From Rhodanobacter sp. 67-28 (GTDB lineage: Bacteria > Pseudomonadota > Gammaproteobacteria > Xanthomonadales > Rhodanobacteraceae), in assembly GCA_001898415.1 (NCBI GenBank), contig MKTU01000051.1, positions 11,400 through 75,399 on the forward strand: a stretch of 64,000 nt of DNA. Reading direction: 5' to 3'. Each line of letters begins with the position of its first letter. The first letter of the stretch is position 1. A program made the position numbers and the translations under genes. The notes below the pieces were generated by a model. The model saw only the letters and a program-made list of their open reading frames with translations, ran no database searches and was not told where the DNA came from. Below are positions 20,415-31,887 of this stretch, piece by piece.

Positions 20415-20451
20415 ATCGCCTGTCGTGCGTGGATTCCGCACGACAGGCGAT
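20415..20451 (-). repeat. Perfect 15-bp hairpin between phaC and mtnA
   Basis: Arms 20415-20429 and 20437-20451 are perfect complements with a 7-base loop. In leftward transcripts the stem lies between the phaC stop (20470) and the mtnA ATG (20405). There is no T-tract after it. The only AGG-type ribosome binding candidate of mtnA lies inside the distal arm. It could be a terminator or stabiliser for phaE-phaC, or a translational control element for mtnA. Confidence 0.75.
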
Positions 20452-20469
20452 CACGTGCGGGCGCGCGAT

Positions 20470-21537
20470 TCAGTCGCGCTGGCGCAACCACTGGTGGATC
20501 GCCGGCGGCACCTCGCGCTGGGCGCGGCCGGACACGTAGATGCCGATGTGGCCGCCCTTGAATGCGAGCTGGGTGTAGTCGGTGGTGCCCACGTGCTTGC
20601 CCAGTGCGCGCGAGGCATCCGGCGGCACCAGGTGATCCTGCTCGGCGAAGATGTTCAGCACCGGCTGGGTGATCATGCCCAGATCCACGCTCTGACCGCC
20701 GATGTCCAGCGTGCCCTTGACCAGCTTGTTGCCCTGGTAGAAATCCTTGATGAACTGGCGGAACGCCTCGCCGGCCTGGTCGGGCGAGTCGAAGATCCAG
20801 CGCTCCATGCGCAGGAAGTTTTCCAGCTCGGTCGGGTTGTCGAGGATGTCCACCATGCCGATGTACTTCTGCTGGTTCAGCCGCAGCGGCTTCAGCGTGA
20901 GGTAGACGTAGTTCATCAACCCGGCCGGGATGTTGCCCATGGTGTCGACGAACAGGTCCACGTCCATGCGGCGGCACCAGTGCGACAGCATGTTGTCCGG
21001 CGTGTGGAAATCCACCGGGGTGACCATGGTGATCAGGTTCTTCACCTTGTCCGGGTGCAGCGCGGTATAGCACAGCGAGAACGCGCCGCCCTGGCAGATG
21101 CCGAGCAGGTTGATCGCGTCGAGACCGTGGCGTTTGCGTACCACGTCGACGCAGCGGTCGAGGTAGCCGTTGATGTAGTCGTCCAGGGTCAGCCAGCGGT
21201 CGGCGCCGTCGGGATAGCCCCAGTCGATCAGGTAGACATCCTCGCCCTGCTCCAGCAGGTTGCGCACCATCGAGCGGTCGGCCTGCAGGTCGGTCATCCA
21301 CACCGTGTTGACCAGGGCGTAGACGATCAGCAGCGGGGTCTTCGAGGTCGCCTTGCCGTGACCGGTGAAGTGCCAGACCTTCAGCTTGTCCTCGCTGTAG
21401 ACCAGCTCGCGCGGGGTATTGGCGTATTCCGGCTCGCGCATGTTGCGCAGGTTGGCCATGCCGGCGGCCAGTTTGCGCTGGAAGGTGGCGATGTCGGCCA
21501 GGGCCTGGGTCGGGTCGACGCGCAATGGTGTCTGCAT
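20470..21537 (-). CDS. phaC: Class III poly(R)-hydroxyalkanoate synthase subunit PhaC
   Basis: PhaC (355 residues, typical of class III) polymerises (R)-3-hydroxyacyl-CoA into storage polyester, working with PhaE. It is an alpha/beta hydrolase: the lipase-like box with nucleophilic Cys is GICQGG, the Asp is in AEQDHLVPP and the His in FKGGHIGIY. It lies 11 bases after phaE. No phaA, phaB or depolymerase gene is near, so precursors must come from genes elsewhere. Confidence 0.95.
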   Translation of the reverse strand: MQTPLRVDPTQALADIATFQRKLAAGMANLRNMREPEYANTPRELVYSEDKLKVWHFTGHGKATSKTPLLIVYALVNTVWMTDLQADRSMVRNLLEQGEDVYLIDWGYPDGADRWLTLDDYINGYLDRCVDVVRKRHGLDAINLLGICQGGAFSLCYTALHPDKVKNLITMVTPVDFHTPDNMLSHWCRRMDVDLFVDTMGNIPAGLMNYVYLTLKPLRLNQQKYIGMVDILDNPTELENFLRMERWIFDSPDQAGEAFRQFIKDFYQGNKLVKGTLDIGGQSVDLGMITQPVLNIFAEQDHLVPPDASRALGKHVGTTDYTQLAFKGGHIGIYVSGRAQREVPPAIHQWLRQRD

Positions 21538-21548
21538 GGCTGCTCTCC

Positions 21549-22580
21549 TTATTTGCGCTTGCGCTGGCCGGAGCCCGATTTGGACGGGCTGGTGGGCTTG
21601 CGCGCCGCTTTCGCCGGCGCCTTCTTCACGGCGACCGCAGGCTTGGCAGCGGCGCGCTTCTTCACTGCGGGTACCGCCGGACGATCGGCGAGCCGGCGCT
21701 TCAACGCCGCGAGTTCCCGGCGCAAGGCCATGATCTCCCCGGCATGGTCGGCGGACCCATCGGCCAGATTGGCACGGAATTCGCGGCGCAGCGCCTGCAG
21801 GCGTTCACCGAGGCTGGACACTTCGCTGCGCGTGGGCACGCCGAGCTGCTGGCACATCTGCTCGGTCTGCTGTTGCTGGAGCTGGCGCACGCGCATCTGC
21901 GTGTTGACCATCTCGCCATAGGCATCGCGGAACTCGTCGGACAGCGCGATTCCCGCATAAGCCTCTTCGGAGGCGTCCACCCACAAGTCGTACAGCCCCT
22001 TGAGCGAATCGACCTGCCGCCCCGGTTCGGCCAACCGCGCCTGCAGGCGTTGCATGCCTTCCGCGTTGGCGCGCTGGATCAGTTCCTGATAGCGGGCGGA
22101 TGCCCGCATCGACTCCAGCAAGGCCGTGGCCAGGGCTTGCTGCTGCATCTGCTGCTCGCGGTTCAAGCCGAATGCCGGGGTCGGCCCCTGCAAGCCCGAC
22201 AGCTCACCGAAACCACCGCGCTGGACCGCCTGCAGCCAGGACTGCCATTGCCGCGAGAAGCCCTCCGCGCCGGCAGTGTCGATGCCGCCGAAAGCCTGCG
22301 CGAACGGCTGACTGGCTCCACCGAACATCTGCTGCAATTGCTGACGCCAGTCGGTGGCCGGCTGGGCCGCGCCGCCGCTGGCCGCTGCCTGCATCCAGTC
22401 GAAGTATCCCTTCAGCCCGGCCAGGGTGCGTTCGAGCATGTCATTGCCCGCGGCAGGCGCCGGGGGCGGCGCGAACGGATTGGCCGCGGGAGGCTGCTGG
22501 AACTGGCGCGTCCAGGCGTCCCACGACTGCTGTGCCAGCGCCTGGTAATCCCTGATGAAATCATTCGCCGGATCGGCCAT
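21549..22580 (-). CDS. phaE: Class III PHA synthase subunit PhaE, with lysine/alanine-rich tail
   Basis: PhaE (343 residues from the ATG at 22580, with GAGGA 7 bases upstream) is the non-catalytic partner that activates PhaC in class III synthases. It is rich in Gln and Ala and mostly helical, with family patterns such as FIRDYQALAQQSWDAW and LYDLWVDASEEAYA. The last 45 or so residues form a basic Lys/Ala/Pro tail (VKKAPAKAARKP and similar), reminiscent of histone H1-like and PhaF-type nucleoid-binding tails. It lies downstream of pnp with a hairpin between them, so it probably has its own transcription start. Confidence 0.92.
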   Translation of the reverse strand: MADPANDFIRDYQALAQQSWDAWTRQFQQPPAANPFAPPPAPAAGNDMLERTLAGLKGYFDWMQAAASGGAAQPATDWRQQLQQMFGGASQPFAQAFGGIDTAGAEGFSRQWQSWLQAVQRGGFGELSGLQGPTPAFGLNREQQMQQQALATALLESMRASARYQELIQRANAEGMQRLQARLAEPGRQVDSLKGLYDLWVDASEEAYAGIALSDEFRDAYGEMVNTQMRVRQLQQQQTEQMCQQLGVPTRSEVSSLGERLQALRREFRANLADGSADHAGEIMALRRELAALKRRLADRPAVPAVKKRAAAKPAVAVKKAPAKAARKPTSPSKSGSGQRKRK

Positions 22581-22652
22581 CGGTGCATCCTCGCGCAAGG
22601 TCCATCCATCCTAGCAAAAGCAGGTTGCACAAAATCACCGGCCCCGAAACGC

Positions 22653-22680
22653 GCAAGGCCCGGCATGGGCCGGGCCTTGC
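22653..22680 (-). terminator. Hairpin terminator after pnp
   Basis: A perfect GCAAGGCCCGGC / GCCGGGCCTTGC 12-bp stem with a 4-base loop lies 22 bases after the pnp stop codon. In leftward sense only a short GTTTC follows, so it is a strong hairpin with a weak T-tract. Confidence 0.7.
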
Positions 22681-22701
22681 GGAATTGCCTCGTGGCGGAG
22701 T

Positions 22702-24807
<2,106 letters not shown>

Positions 24808-24836
24808 GTGACTGTTTCCTGATCTGAATTGGGAAA

Positions 24837-24856
24837 GGCGCCCGCGCACGGGCGCC
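24837..24856 (-). terminator. GC hairpin between rpsO and pnp
   Basis: GGCGCCCG / CGGGCGCC, an 8-bp perfect stem, lies 34 bases after rpsO and is followed by TTT in leftward sense. In E. coli the same gap holds a partial terminator and an RNase III site through which PNPase controls its own mRNA. A similar role is likely here. Confidence 0.65.
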
Positions 24857-24890
24857 GCATGATCCTCGCGTCCGCGAACGGCGCCCAGCG

Positions 24891-25160
24891 TTACCGGCGC
24901 AGGCCGAGGCGTTCGATCAGGGTCTGGTAGCGCGCAAGATCGCGATCCTTCAGGTAGCTGAGCAGGCGCTTGCGCTGGTTGACGAGCTTGAGCAGGCCAC
25001 GACGCGAGTGGTGGTCCTGGATGTGATCCTTGAAGTGACCGGTGAGATGGTCGATGCGGGCGGACAGCAGGGCCACCTGGACTTCAGTCGAGCCCGTATC
25101 GTTCGGCACGCGGCCGAAATCAGCAATGATCTTGCTGGTCTGTTCTGCGGTAAGGGACAT
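24891..25160 (-). CDS. rpsO: 30S ribosomal protein S15
   Basis: S15 (89 residues, standard length) binds the central domain of 16S rRNA early in 30S assembly. The sequence [16 protein letters not shown] and the C-terminal [17 protein letters not shown] are diagnostic. The ATG at 25160 has AAGGAA upstream. An earlier in-frame ATG lies inside a long leader hairpin and is rejected. It has its own promoter in addition to read-through from truB. Confidence 0.98.
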   Translation of the reverse strand: MSLTAEQTSKIIADFGRVPNDTGSTEVQVALLSARIDHLTGHFKDHIQDHHSRRGLLKLVNQRKRLLSYLKDRDLARYQTLIERLGLRR

Positions 25161-25186
25161 GGTTGTACGTTTCCTTGAAAGGCGAT

Positions 25187-25236
25187 GCGAAGCTTGCGCT
25201 TGCATCATCGCGAGATGACGCAAGCGCAAGCTTCGC
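25187..25236 (-). repeat. Long inverted repeat in the rpsO leader
   Basis: Two perfect 17-bp arms (25187-25203 and 25220-25236) extend, past one mismatch, into a further 5 bp closing a 4-base loop, giving a near-perfect 23-bp hairpin. It lies 26 bases before the rpsO ATG and downstream of the rpsO promoter, so it is in the leader RNA. Confidence 0.9.
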
Positions 25237-25271
25237 CCTGGTTGGAGTGAAAGCGTTGAAATAACTTGTCT

Positions 25272-25301
25272 ATTCTACTGATGCCAGTGGTGTTACAACA
25301 A
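25272..25301 (-). promoter_or_regulatory. rpsO promoter
   Basis: Reading leftward, -35 TTGTTG (25296-25301) and -10 TAGAAT (25272-25277) are separated by 18 bases, in the truB-rpsO gap. E. coli also has an internal promoter before rpsO. Confidence 0.65.
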
Positions 25302-25317
25302 GTGCGCAGCCCGCTTT

Positions 25318-26256
25318 TCAGGCAAATCCGTCCGCTGGCGGCAGGTTGAAGCCGCGCAGGATGCTGCTGCGGCGCATGTCGTCCAGTTCGAGCACGGCGA
25401 GCAAGGCACCATCGGGCGCGAATGCCGCGCAGCGACCGGCGGGTACCGAGGGGTCAAGCTGGATCGGCTGGCCACGCGAAACGGCCATCGCCTGCGCCTC
25501 GTCCAGGTGAACCGACGGCAGGTCGCGCAGACCCTCGGCCACCGGCAGCAGATGGCACAGCAAGGCCTCGTCGCCCTGCTCCGCTGCCTGCTCGAGTTCG
25601 GCCATGGTGACCATGCGCGGATCGCGGAAGGGATCCACCCAGGTGCGCCGCAGCGAAGTCAGGTGCGCGCCGCAACCCAGGGTGGCACCCAGATCCGTCG
25701 CCAGCGAGCGCACATAGGTTCCCGAGCCGCATTCCACCAGCAACTGCAAGGTGTCGCTGTCGCGGGAGAGCAGCTCCAGTCGATGCACGACCACCTCGCG
25801 CGCCGGCCGTTCCACCGACTCGCCGCGGCGCGCCTTCACGTACAGTCTTTCGCCATCCTGCTTGAGCGCCGAATACATCGGCGGCACCTGACGGATCGCT
25901 CCACGCAGCGGTGCCAGCGCGGCTTCGATCAGCTCAGGGTCGAGTCGGGGCACCGGCTGGCGTGCGATCACCTCGCCCTCGCGGTCACCGGTGTCGGTGC
26001 TGATGCCGAGCCGGCATTCAGCCAGATAACCCTTGCTCGTGCCGAGCAAGGTGCCGGCCAGCTTGGTGGCCTCGCCGAAACACAAGGGCAGCAGGCCGCT
26101 GGCCAGCGGGTCGAGCGCACCGGCGTGGCCGCCCTTGGCCGCGCGCAACAGCCGGCGAACGCCTTGCAAGGCCTGGTTCGAGCTCAAGCCGATCGGCTTG
26201 TCGAGCAGCACGATCCCGTGCAGGTCGCGGTACTGGATGCGGGGTGGTTTGCGCAT
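25318..26256 (-). CDS. truB: tRNA pseudouridine(55) synthase TruB
   Basis: TruB (312 residues) isomerises U55 in the T-loop of tRNAs and acts as a tRNA chaperone. The catalytic Asp is in AGALDPLASGLLP; LLDKPIGLSSN and CGSGTYVRSLATDLG are family motifs. A C-terminal PUA-like region follows (SRGQPIQLD). It lies 14 bases after rbfA, in the standard rbfA-truB-rpsO order. Confidence 0.97.
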   Translation of the reverse strand: MRKPPRIQYRDLHGIVLLDKPIGLSSNQALQGVRRLLRAAKGGHAGALDPLASGLLPLCFGEATKLAGTLLGTSKGYLAECRLGISTDTGDREGEVIARQPVPRLDPELIEAALAPLRGAIRQVPPMYSALKQDGERLYVKARRGESVERPAREVVVHRLELLSRDSDTLQLLVECGSGTYVRSLATDLGATLGCGAHLTSLRRTWVDPFRDPRMVTMAELEQAAEQGDEALLCHLLPVAEGLRDLPSVHLDEAQAMAVSRGQPIQLDPSVPAGRCAAFAPDGALLAVLELDDMRRSSILRGFNLPPADGFA

Positions 26257-26270
26257 TCGTGCCGCCAGAC

Positions 26271-26654
26271 TCAGACCGCGTTGGCGTCATCGTCCGGCTT
26301 GGGTGCATCCGCCTGTTCGCGCAGCAGGCGTTCGATGCGCTCGCCCTTGTCGACCGAATCGTCGTACTTGAATTTCAGTTCGGGCACGCGCCGCATGCGC
26401 ATGCCGCTGTGCGCCAGCGCGTGGCGGATCTCGTGCCCCATCTGGTTGAGGGCCTTCACCGCCGGCAAACCCTGCTCCGGTACCAGCGCGGTGACCCACA
26501 CCGTCGCCCAGTCCAGGTCCCGGGTGATCTCGACATCGGAAACACTCACCGACGGCAGGCCGTGGTCGCGCACCGCGGCATGCACCAGCAGCCCAAGCTC
26601 GCGGCGCAGCTCGGCTCCGATGCGGTCGGTACGTTTGAAATCGCGGGAAGGCAT
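26271..26654 (-). CDS. rbfA: 30S ribosome-binding factor RbfA
   Basis: RbfA (127 residues) is a KH-type protein needed for late maturation of the 30S subunit, 16S rRNA 5' end processing and growth in the cold. The family pattern RTDRIGAELRRELGLLV opens it, and GMRMRRVPELKFKYDDS is the conserved C-terminal part. It is separated from infB by a 156-base gap that contains an inverted-repeat element. Confidence 0.95.
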   Translation of the reverse strand: MPSRDFKRTDRIGAELRRELGLLVHAAVRDHGLPSVSVSDVEITRDLDWATVWVTALVPEQGLPAVKALNQMGHEIRHALAHSGMRMRRVPELKFKYDDSVDKGERIERLLREQADAPKPDDDANAV

Positions 26655-26664
26655 GATTGGAAAG

Positions 26665-26785
26665 CCGGGAATAGGGAATCGAGAATAGGGAATCGGAAAG
26701 GCAAAGGTGCGTCACGGGAGCATGGAGGCCAGGGAAGTCGGGACAGCCGCTCTGACTATTCCCGATTCCCTATTCCCTATTCCCG
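26665..26785. repeat. Heptad inverted-repeat element A, between infB and rbfA
   Basis: The left arm (26665-26697) is made of imperfect tandem GGGAATA / GGGAATC heptads. The right arm (26757-26785) is their reverse complement. A unique core of about 59 bases lies between. It fills most of the infB-rbfA gap. Two related elements occur at 42094-42181 and 44093-44216. Confidence 0.85.
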
Positions 26786-26810
26786 CTTGCACCTTGCGAT
26801 GCCGCAGGCA

Positions 26811-29582
26811 TCACAAGGTGCGAGCCACTTCCGTGCGCTCGAAGCATTCGATCTGGTCGCCGACCTTGACGTCGTTGTACTGCTTGACGGCGATGCCGCA
26901 CTCCATGCCGCTGCGGACTTCTTCCACGAGGTCCTTGAAGCGGCGCAGCGATTCCAGCTCGCCCTCGAACACCACCACGTTGTCGCGCAGCACGCGGATC
27001 GGCTTGCTGCGCTTGACGTGGCCCTCGGTGACCATGCAACCGGCCACGGCACCGAACTTGGAACTGCGGAACACGTCGCGCACCTCGGCGATGCCGATGA
27101 TGTCCTCGCGCACTTCCATGCCGAGCAGGCCGGTGGCCGCCTGGGTGACCTGATCGATCACGTCGTAGATGATCGAGAAGTAACGCACGTCCAGGCCGTT
27201 GGTTTCGATCACCTTGCGCGCCGATGCGTCGGCACGGACGTTGAAGCCGATCACCAGCGCCTTGGACGCAGCGGCGAGCGTGGCGTCGGATTCGTTGATG
27301 CCGCCCACGCCGGAGGACACCACGTTGACCCGCACGCGCTCGTTGCCGATCTGGGTCAGCGACTCGCGCAAGGCCTCCACCGACCCCTGCACGTCGCCCT
27401 TGACCAGGATGTTGAGCGTCTGCTGCTCGTCGCCCTGGCCCATCTTGGCGATGATGTCTTCCAGACGGTTGCTCTTGCTGACCATCCGCGTCTCGCGCCG
27501 CTTGAGCTCACGCTCCTGCGCCACTTCGCGGGCCAGACGCTCGTCCTCGACGCAGACGAAATCGTCGCCGGTCTCGGGCACGCCGGACAGACCGAGCACC
27601 TGCACGGGAATCGACGGACCGGCTTCGTCCACCTGCTTGCCGGACTGGTTGATCAACGCGCGCATGCGCCCGTACTCGATGCCGCAGACCACGAAGTCGC
27701 CCTTGCGCAACGTGCCCTGCTGAACCAGCACGGTGGCCACCGGACCGCGGCCGCGATCCAGGCTGGATTCGATCACCACGCCGGAGGCGCGGCCGTCGGC
27801 CACCGCCTTGAGCTCCATCACCTCGGCCTGGATCGAGATCGCTTCGAGCAGTTCCTCGATGCCCATGCCGGTCTTGGCCGACACCGGCACGAACTGCACG
27901 TCGCCGCCCCAGTCTTCCGGCACCACTTCCTGCGCAACCAGGCCCTGCTTCACGTTGTCGGGGTTGGCACCGTCCTTGTCCATCTTGTTGACCGCCACGA
28001 TGATCGGCACGTTGGCCGCGCGGGCATGCTTGACCGCCTCGATCGTCTGCGGCTTGACGCCGTCGTCGGCAGCCACCACCAGGATCACGATGTCGGTCGA
28101 CTGCGCACCGCGGGCGCGCATCGAGGTGAACGCCGCGTGGCCCGGGGTGTCGAGGAAGGTGATCACGCCGCGCGAGGTCTTCACGTGGTACGCGCCGATG
28201 TGCTGGGTGATGCCGCCGGCTTCGCCGGATGCCACCTTGGTGCGCCGGATGTAGTCGAGCAGCGAGGTCTTGCCGTGGTCGACGTGACCCATGATCGTCA
28301 CTACCGGCGGCCGCGGAACCTTCTCGCCTTCCAGCTCGATGTTCTGGGTATGCGCCGCGAGCGTCTCCTCGGCGTTGTTCTGGTTGTCCGCCACCGGCGT
28401 ATGGCCGAGTTCCTCGACCACCAGCACGGCGGTGTCGTGGTCGACGGTCTGGTTGATCGTCGCCATCACGCCCATCTTGAACAGGGCTTTCACCACCTCG
28501 GAGCCCTTCACCGCCATCTTCTGGGCGAGATCGGCCACCACGTTGGTGTCGCTCACCACCACCTCGCGCACCACCGGTGCGGTGGGACGGGAGAACCCGT
28601 GCGTTCCGCCGGACACGCCGCTGCCGCGCGCCAGCAGGTCGCGACCGCCACTGCGCCCGCCCTTGCCGCGTTTGGTGCTGGAGGACGAGCGGCGTGCGCG
28701 ATCGGCCTCGCTGAGGTGCATCTGGCCGCCGGCGAAGCGCTTGCTGCCGTCGCGCTCGTGCTTGCTGCCGACGTCCTCGCTGCGCTCGCGGCCATGCCGT
28801 GCCTTGCCGCCGCGAGCCGCATCGCTCGCTGCCGGCGCGGGCGCCGGTGCGGGAGCCGGTGCCGGGGCGGGCGGCTTGACCAGTTTTTCGCGCTTGCGCG
28901 GCTCGTGGATGCGCGGAAGGATCATGCCCAGCTCGCGCTGGTCCATGCGTTGCACGCCCGGCTCCTCGTCGACGGGTTCGCTGGCGACCACCGGCTCCTC
29001 GGCAGGCGCTTCCGGCGCGGGTTCTGCGAGATCCGCCGCGCTCTGCGCTTCGGCGGCCGTTTCGGCACGCCGGGCTTCTTCCTGGCGCTGTTGTTCGTCG
29101 AGCTCGCGCTGGCGCGCGTCCTTCTCGCGGCGCTGCTCGGAATCCAGCCGTTCGCGCTCCTCGCGCTCGCGCTGCTGCTGCGATTCCTGCAGCTTGCGCA
29201 CGGCCTCCTCGCGCTCGGGTTCGGCGCTGGCCTCCTCGGCAATCACGCTGCGCTTGACGTAGGTGCGCCTGGCGCGCACTTCCACGTTTACCGTCTTGGC
29301 GGGGCCGGCGGCGCCACGACCACCGGAGCCGGCCACCTTCAATTCGCCCACCGTGCGTCGTCGCAGGGTGATCTGGCGCGGTGCCGCATCCGCAACCTCG
29401 GCGGCGGCTTCGGCCTTGCCGTGGGTTCGGCGCAGGAATCCGAGCAGTTTCACCTTCTCGGTGCTGCTGATGACCTGCTCCTGGTCGGAGAATTTCATGC
29501 CCGCTTCGCCAAGCTGCGTCAGCAACTTGTCGACCGGCATGCCCAGTACCTGGGCGAGTTGTTTGATCGTGACGTCCGACAT
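26811..29582 (-). CDS. infB: Translation initiation factor IF-2
   Basis: IF-2 (923 residues) is the GTPase that brings initiator tRNA to the ribosome and drives subunit joining. An IF2-N module opens the protein. A long Ala/Pro/Glu/Lys-rich linker follows (about 80-330), then a second IF2-N module. The G domain has [17 protein letters not shown] and NKMDK. The C-terminal domains bind fMet-tRNA. It lies between nusA and rbfA as in E. coli. Internal in-frame starts that give shorter IF-2 forms are known in E. coli and were not resolved here. Confidence 0.97.
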   Translation of the reverse strand: MSDVTIKQLAQVLGMPVDKLLTQLGEAGMKFSDQEQVISSTEKVKLLGFLRRTHGKAEAAAEVADAAPRQITLRRRTVGELKVAGSGGRGAAGPAKTVNVEVRARRTYVKRSVIAEEASAEPEREEAVRKLQESQQQREREERERLDSEQRREKDARQRELDEQQRQEEARRAETAAEAQSAADLAEPAPEAPAEEPVVASEPVDEEPGVQRMDQRELGMILPRIHEPRKREKLVKPPAPAPAPAPAPAPAASDAARGGKARHGRERSEDVGSKHERDGSKRFAGGQMHLSEADRARRSSSSTKRGKGGRSGGRDLLARGSGVSGGTHGFSRPTAPVVREVVVSDTNVVADLAQKMAVKGSEVVKALFKMGVMATINQTVDHDTAVLVVEELGHTPVADNQNNAEETLAAHTQNIELEGEKVPRPPVVTIMGHVDHGKTSLLDYIRRTKVASGEAGGITQHIGAYHVKTSRGVITFLDTPGHAAFTSMRARGAQSTDIVILVVAADDGVKPQTIEAVKHARAANVPIIVAVNKMDKDGANPDNVKQGLVAQEVVPEDWGGDVQFVPVSAKTGMGIEELLEAISIQAEVMELKAVADGRASGVVIESSLDRGRGPVATVLVQQGTLRKGDFVVCGIEYGRMRALINQSGKQVDEAGPSIPVQVLGLSGVPETGDDFVCVEDERLAREVAQERELKRRETRMVSKSNRLEDIIAKMGQGDEQQTLNILVKGDVQGSVEALRESLTQIGNERVRVNVVSSGVGGINESDATLAAASKALVIGFNVRADASARKVIETNGLDVRYFSIIYDVIDQVTQAATGLLGMEVREDIIGIAEVRDVFRSSKFGAVAGCMVTEGHVKRSKPIRVLRDNVVVFEGELESLRRFKDLVEEVRSGMECGIAVKQYNDVKVGDQIECFERTEVARTL

Positions 29583-29657
29583 TCTGTTCTCTGCTCCGCC
29601 GTTCCCGCGCTTGTCATTTCGTGCGGCATCATGATCGCCGCCCTTTCCATCCCTGGT

Positions 29658-29699
29658 GAAGAACCCCGGGGTTCTTCCCGGCGCACCCGTCCGGGGTGC
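29658..29699 (-). repeat. Two tandem palindromic hairpins between nusA and infB
   Basis: 29658-29677 is a perfect 20-base palindrome (GAAGAACCCC and its complement). Immediately upstream in transcript sense (29683-29699) is a second GC stem, GCACCCC / GGGGTGC with an imperfect match. Neither is followed by a T-run, so they look like processing or stability structures rather than terminators. Confidence 0.6.
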
Positions 29700-29713
29700 C
29701 GCCGTACCCGCGC

Positions 29714-31219
29714 TCAGCCACCCTGCTCCAGCCGCGCGATCATCGGCGCGCGGGCCGCCATGATCAGCGCCGCAGCGCGCTCCTCATCCATGCCCTCGAT
29801 ATCGATGAGATCGTCCACTGCCAGGTCGGCCAGGTCGTCGACCGTGCAGACCTCACGCGCGGCCAGCGCATAAGCGGTTTCCTCGTCCATGCCTTCCAGG
29901 GCAAGCAGCTCGGCGCTGGGCTGGTGATCGTCGACGCCCTCCTCCACCGCCAGCGCCTCGGTCAGCAGCGCATCGCGGGCGCGGGCACGCAGCTCCTCGA
30001 CGATGTCCTCGTCGAAGCCCTCCACGGCCAGCAGCTCGGCGCTGGGCACGTAGGCGATTTCCTCGATGCTGGAGAAACCCTCCTGCACCAGGATGACTGC
30101 GATCTCCTGGTCGACCTCTAGCTTGTCCATGAACAGGACGCGTGCCGCTTCCTGCTCGGCCTCGCTCTTGGCGGTGACCTGGTCCTGCGTCATCACGTTG
30201 AGCTGCCAGCCGGTCAGCTTGCTGGCCAGGCGCACGTTCTGGCCACCGCGGCCGATCGCCTGGGACAGCTTGTCCTCGGCCACCGCGATGTCCATCGAGT
30301 GCTTTTCTTCGTCCATGATGATCGACTGCACCTCGGCCGGCGCCATCGCGTTGATGACGAACTGGGCCGGATTCTCGTGCCACAGGATGATGTCGACGCG
30401 CTCGCCGTTGAGGTCGTTGGAGACCGCCTGCACGCGCGAACCGCGCATGCCGATGCACGCGCCGATCGGGTCGGTGCGGCTGTCGTGCGCCAGCACGGCG
30501 ATCTTGGCGCGGTCGCCCGGGTCGCGCGCGCAGCCCTTGATCTCGACCAGGCCCTGGCCGACTTCCGGCACTTCCAGCTTGAACAGCTCGATCATGAACT
30601 CCGGCGCGGCGCGCGACACGAACAGCTGCGGGCCACGAACCTCGGATTTGACCTCGTAGAGATAGCCGCGCACGCGGTCGCCCACGCGCGCCGACTCGCG
30701 CGGAATGGTCTTGTCGCGCGGGATGAACGCCTCGGCGTTGCTGCCGAGGTCGAGATAGATGTTGCCGCGCTCGACGCGCTTGACGATGCCGGTGACCAGT
30801 TCGCCGACGCGATCGGCGAAGGCGTCCACCACCTGCTGGCGCTCGGCCTCGCGCACGCGCTGCACGATCACCTGCTTGGCGGCCTGCGCGGCGATGCGGC
30901 CGAATTCGGCGTTCTCGACCTGCTCCTCGATGTACTCGCCGACCTGGGCGTCGGCACGCTCGTCCAGCGCATCCATCAGGCGCAGCTGGTACGCCGGGGA
31001 TTCCATCTCGCCGTCGTCGGCGATGATCTCCCAGCGGCGGAACGTCTCGTACTCGCCGGTAGCGTGATCGATCGACACGCGGATATCCGGCTCTTCGTCC
31101 GGGTACCGCTTCTTGGCGGCCGAGGCCAGTGCGGCCTCCATCGCGTCGAAGATCACGTCTTCCGATACGCCCTTTTCGTTGGCGACCGCATCGACGACCA
31201 GCAAAAGTTCTTTGCTCAT
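29714..31219 (-). CDS. nusA: Transcription termination/antitermination protein NusA
   Basis: NusA (501 residues) binds RNA polymerase and modulates pausing, termination and antitermination. It has the N-terminal polymerase-binding domain (about 1-125), an S1 domain and two KH domains ([31 protein letters not shown]). Two acidic C-terminal repeats follow ([28 protein letters not shown]), as in E. coli. The ATG at 31219 ([12 protein letters not shown]) is the real start; the frame is open far upstream through rimP sequence. It lies 113 bases after rimP. Confidence 0.97.
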   Translation of the reverse strand: MSKELLLVVDAVANEKGVSEDVIFDAMEAALASAAKKRYPDEEPDIRVSIDHATGEYETFRRWEIIADDGEMESPAYQLRLMDALDERADAQVGEYIEEQVENAEFGRIAAQAAKQVIVQRVREAERQQVVDAFADRVGELVTGIVKRVERGNIYLDLGSNAEAFIPRDKTIPRESARVGDRVRGYLYEVKSEVRGPQLFVSRAAPEFMIELFKLEVPEVGQGLVEIKGCARDPGDRAKIAVLAHDSRTDPIGACIGMRGSRVQAVSNDLNGERVDIILWHENPAQFVINAMAPAEVQSIIMDEEKHSMDIAVAEDKLSQAIGRGGQNVRLASKLTGWQLNVMTQDQVTAKSEAEQEAARVLFMDKLEVDQEIAVILVQEGFSSIEEIAYVPSAELLAVEGFDEDIVEELRARARDALLTEALAVEEGVDDHQPSAELLALEGMDEETAYALAAREVCTVDDLADLAVDDLIDIEGMDEERAAALIMAARAPMIARLEQGG

Positions 31220-31332
31220 TGCTGCAACTCCACAGGCGCCAGGCGGCGTCCAATTGTTGATTTTTCTGCGCTCGTCCATGAACACGTGGATCAAAGGTCC
31301 GCCATCCGTGGCAGGCTTTTCAATGGGTTCTG

Positions 31333-31860
31333 CTAACTCTTCGCAGGGCGCTTGCCGCCGGGCTTGGGCTGGGGCGCATAACCGAGCGCGACCCAGTCCG
31401 GCACCACGCGCGCACTCTCGACCTGGTTGTGATCGAAATCGAAGGTGCGGCCTTCCGCTTCGAGCGAAATGCGGTCGCCCTCCACCACGGCCAGCTTGCC
31501 GCGCAGGCGACGGCGGCCATCCAGCGGTGCCTTCAGCAGCACCTTCACTTCCTGTCCCGCGGCCTTGCGGAAGTGCGCCGCGGTGAACAACGGCCTGTCG
31601 ATGCCCGGCGAGGAGACTTCCAGCACGTAATGGCCGGGAATCGGGTCGTCCACGTCGAGCAGCGCCGACAGCTCGCGACTCGCCTTCTCGCAATCCTCGA
31701 TGCCGACTTCACGACGCTCCGCGCCATCCGCCTCGGGCAAATCAAGGTAAACGCGCAGGGTACTCTGCCCCTGCGATGGAGTGAACTCCACGCCAAGGCA
31801 TTCCAGGCCCAGATCGGCCAGTACTTCGCTGAATCGTCGTGCCAGAGCCTGGGTATCCAT
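31333..31860 (-). CDS. rimP: Ribosome maturation factor RimP
   Basis: RimP (175 residues) is needed for maturation of the 30S subunit. Family motifs are [10 protein letters not shown] near the start, [14 protein letters not shown] and [15 protein letters not shown] in the middle. The ATG at 31860 has AGGTGA 5 bases upstream; a GTG one codon earlier is too close to that site. It is preceded by two tandem intrinsic terminators that separate it from the initiator tRNA, so its expression probably depends on read-through. Confidence 0.96.
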   Translation of the reverse strand: MDTQALARRFSEVLADLGLECLGVEFTPSQGQSTLRVYLDLPEADGAERREVGIEDCEKASRELSALLDVDDPIPGHYVLEVSSPGIDRPLFTAAHFRKAAGQEVKVLLKAPLDGRRRLRGKLAVVEGDRISLEAEGRTFDFDHNQVESARVVPDWVALGYAPQPKPGGKRPAKS

Positions 31861-31887
31861 CACTCACCTGAACTCGGTCGCGGAAAC

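Noticed and set aside
26244-29873. A 1209-codon open frame on the plus strand opposite infB
   Set aside because: It is an antisense shadow of infB caused by high GC and low stop frequency; it has low-complexity His/Gln/Arg composition and no domain.
31220-31693. Long N-terminal extension of NusA
   Set aside because: It is rimP sequence in another frame; the ATG at 31219 starts the conserved NusA domain.
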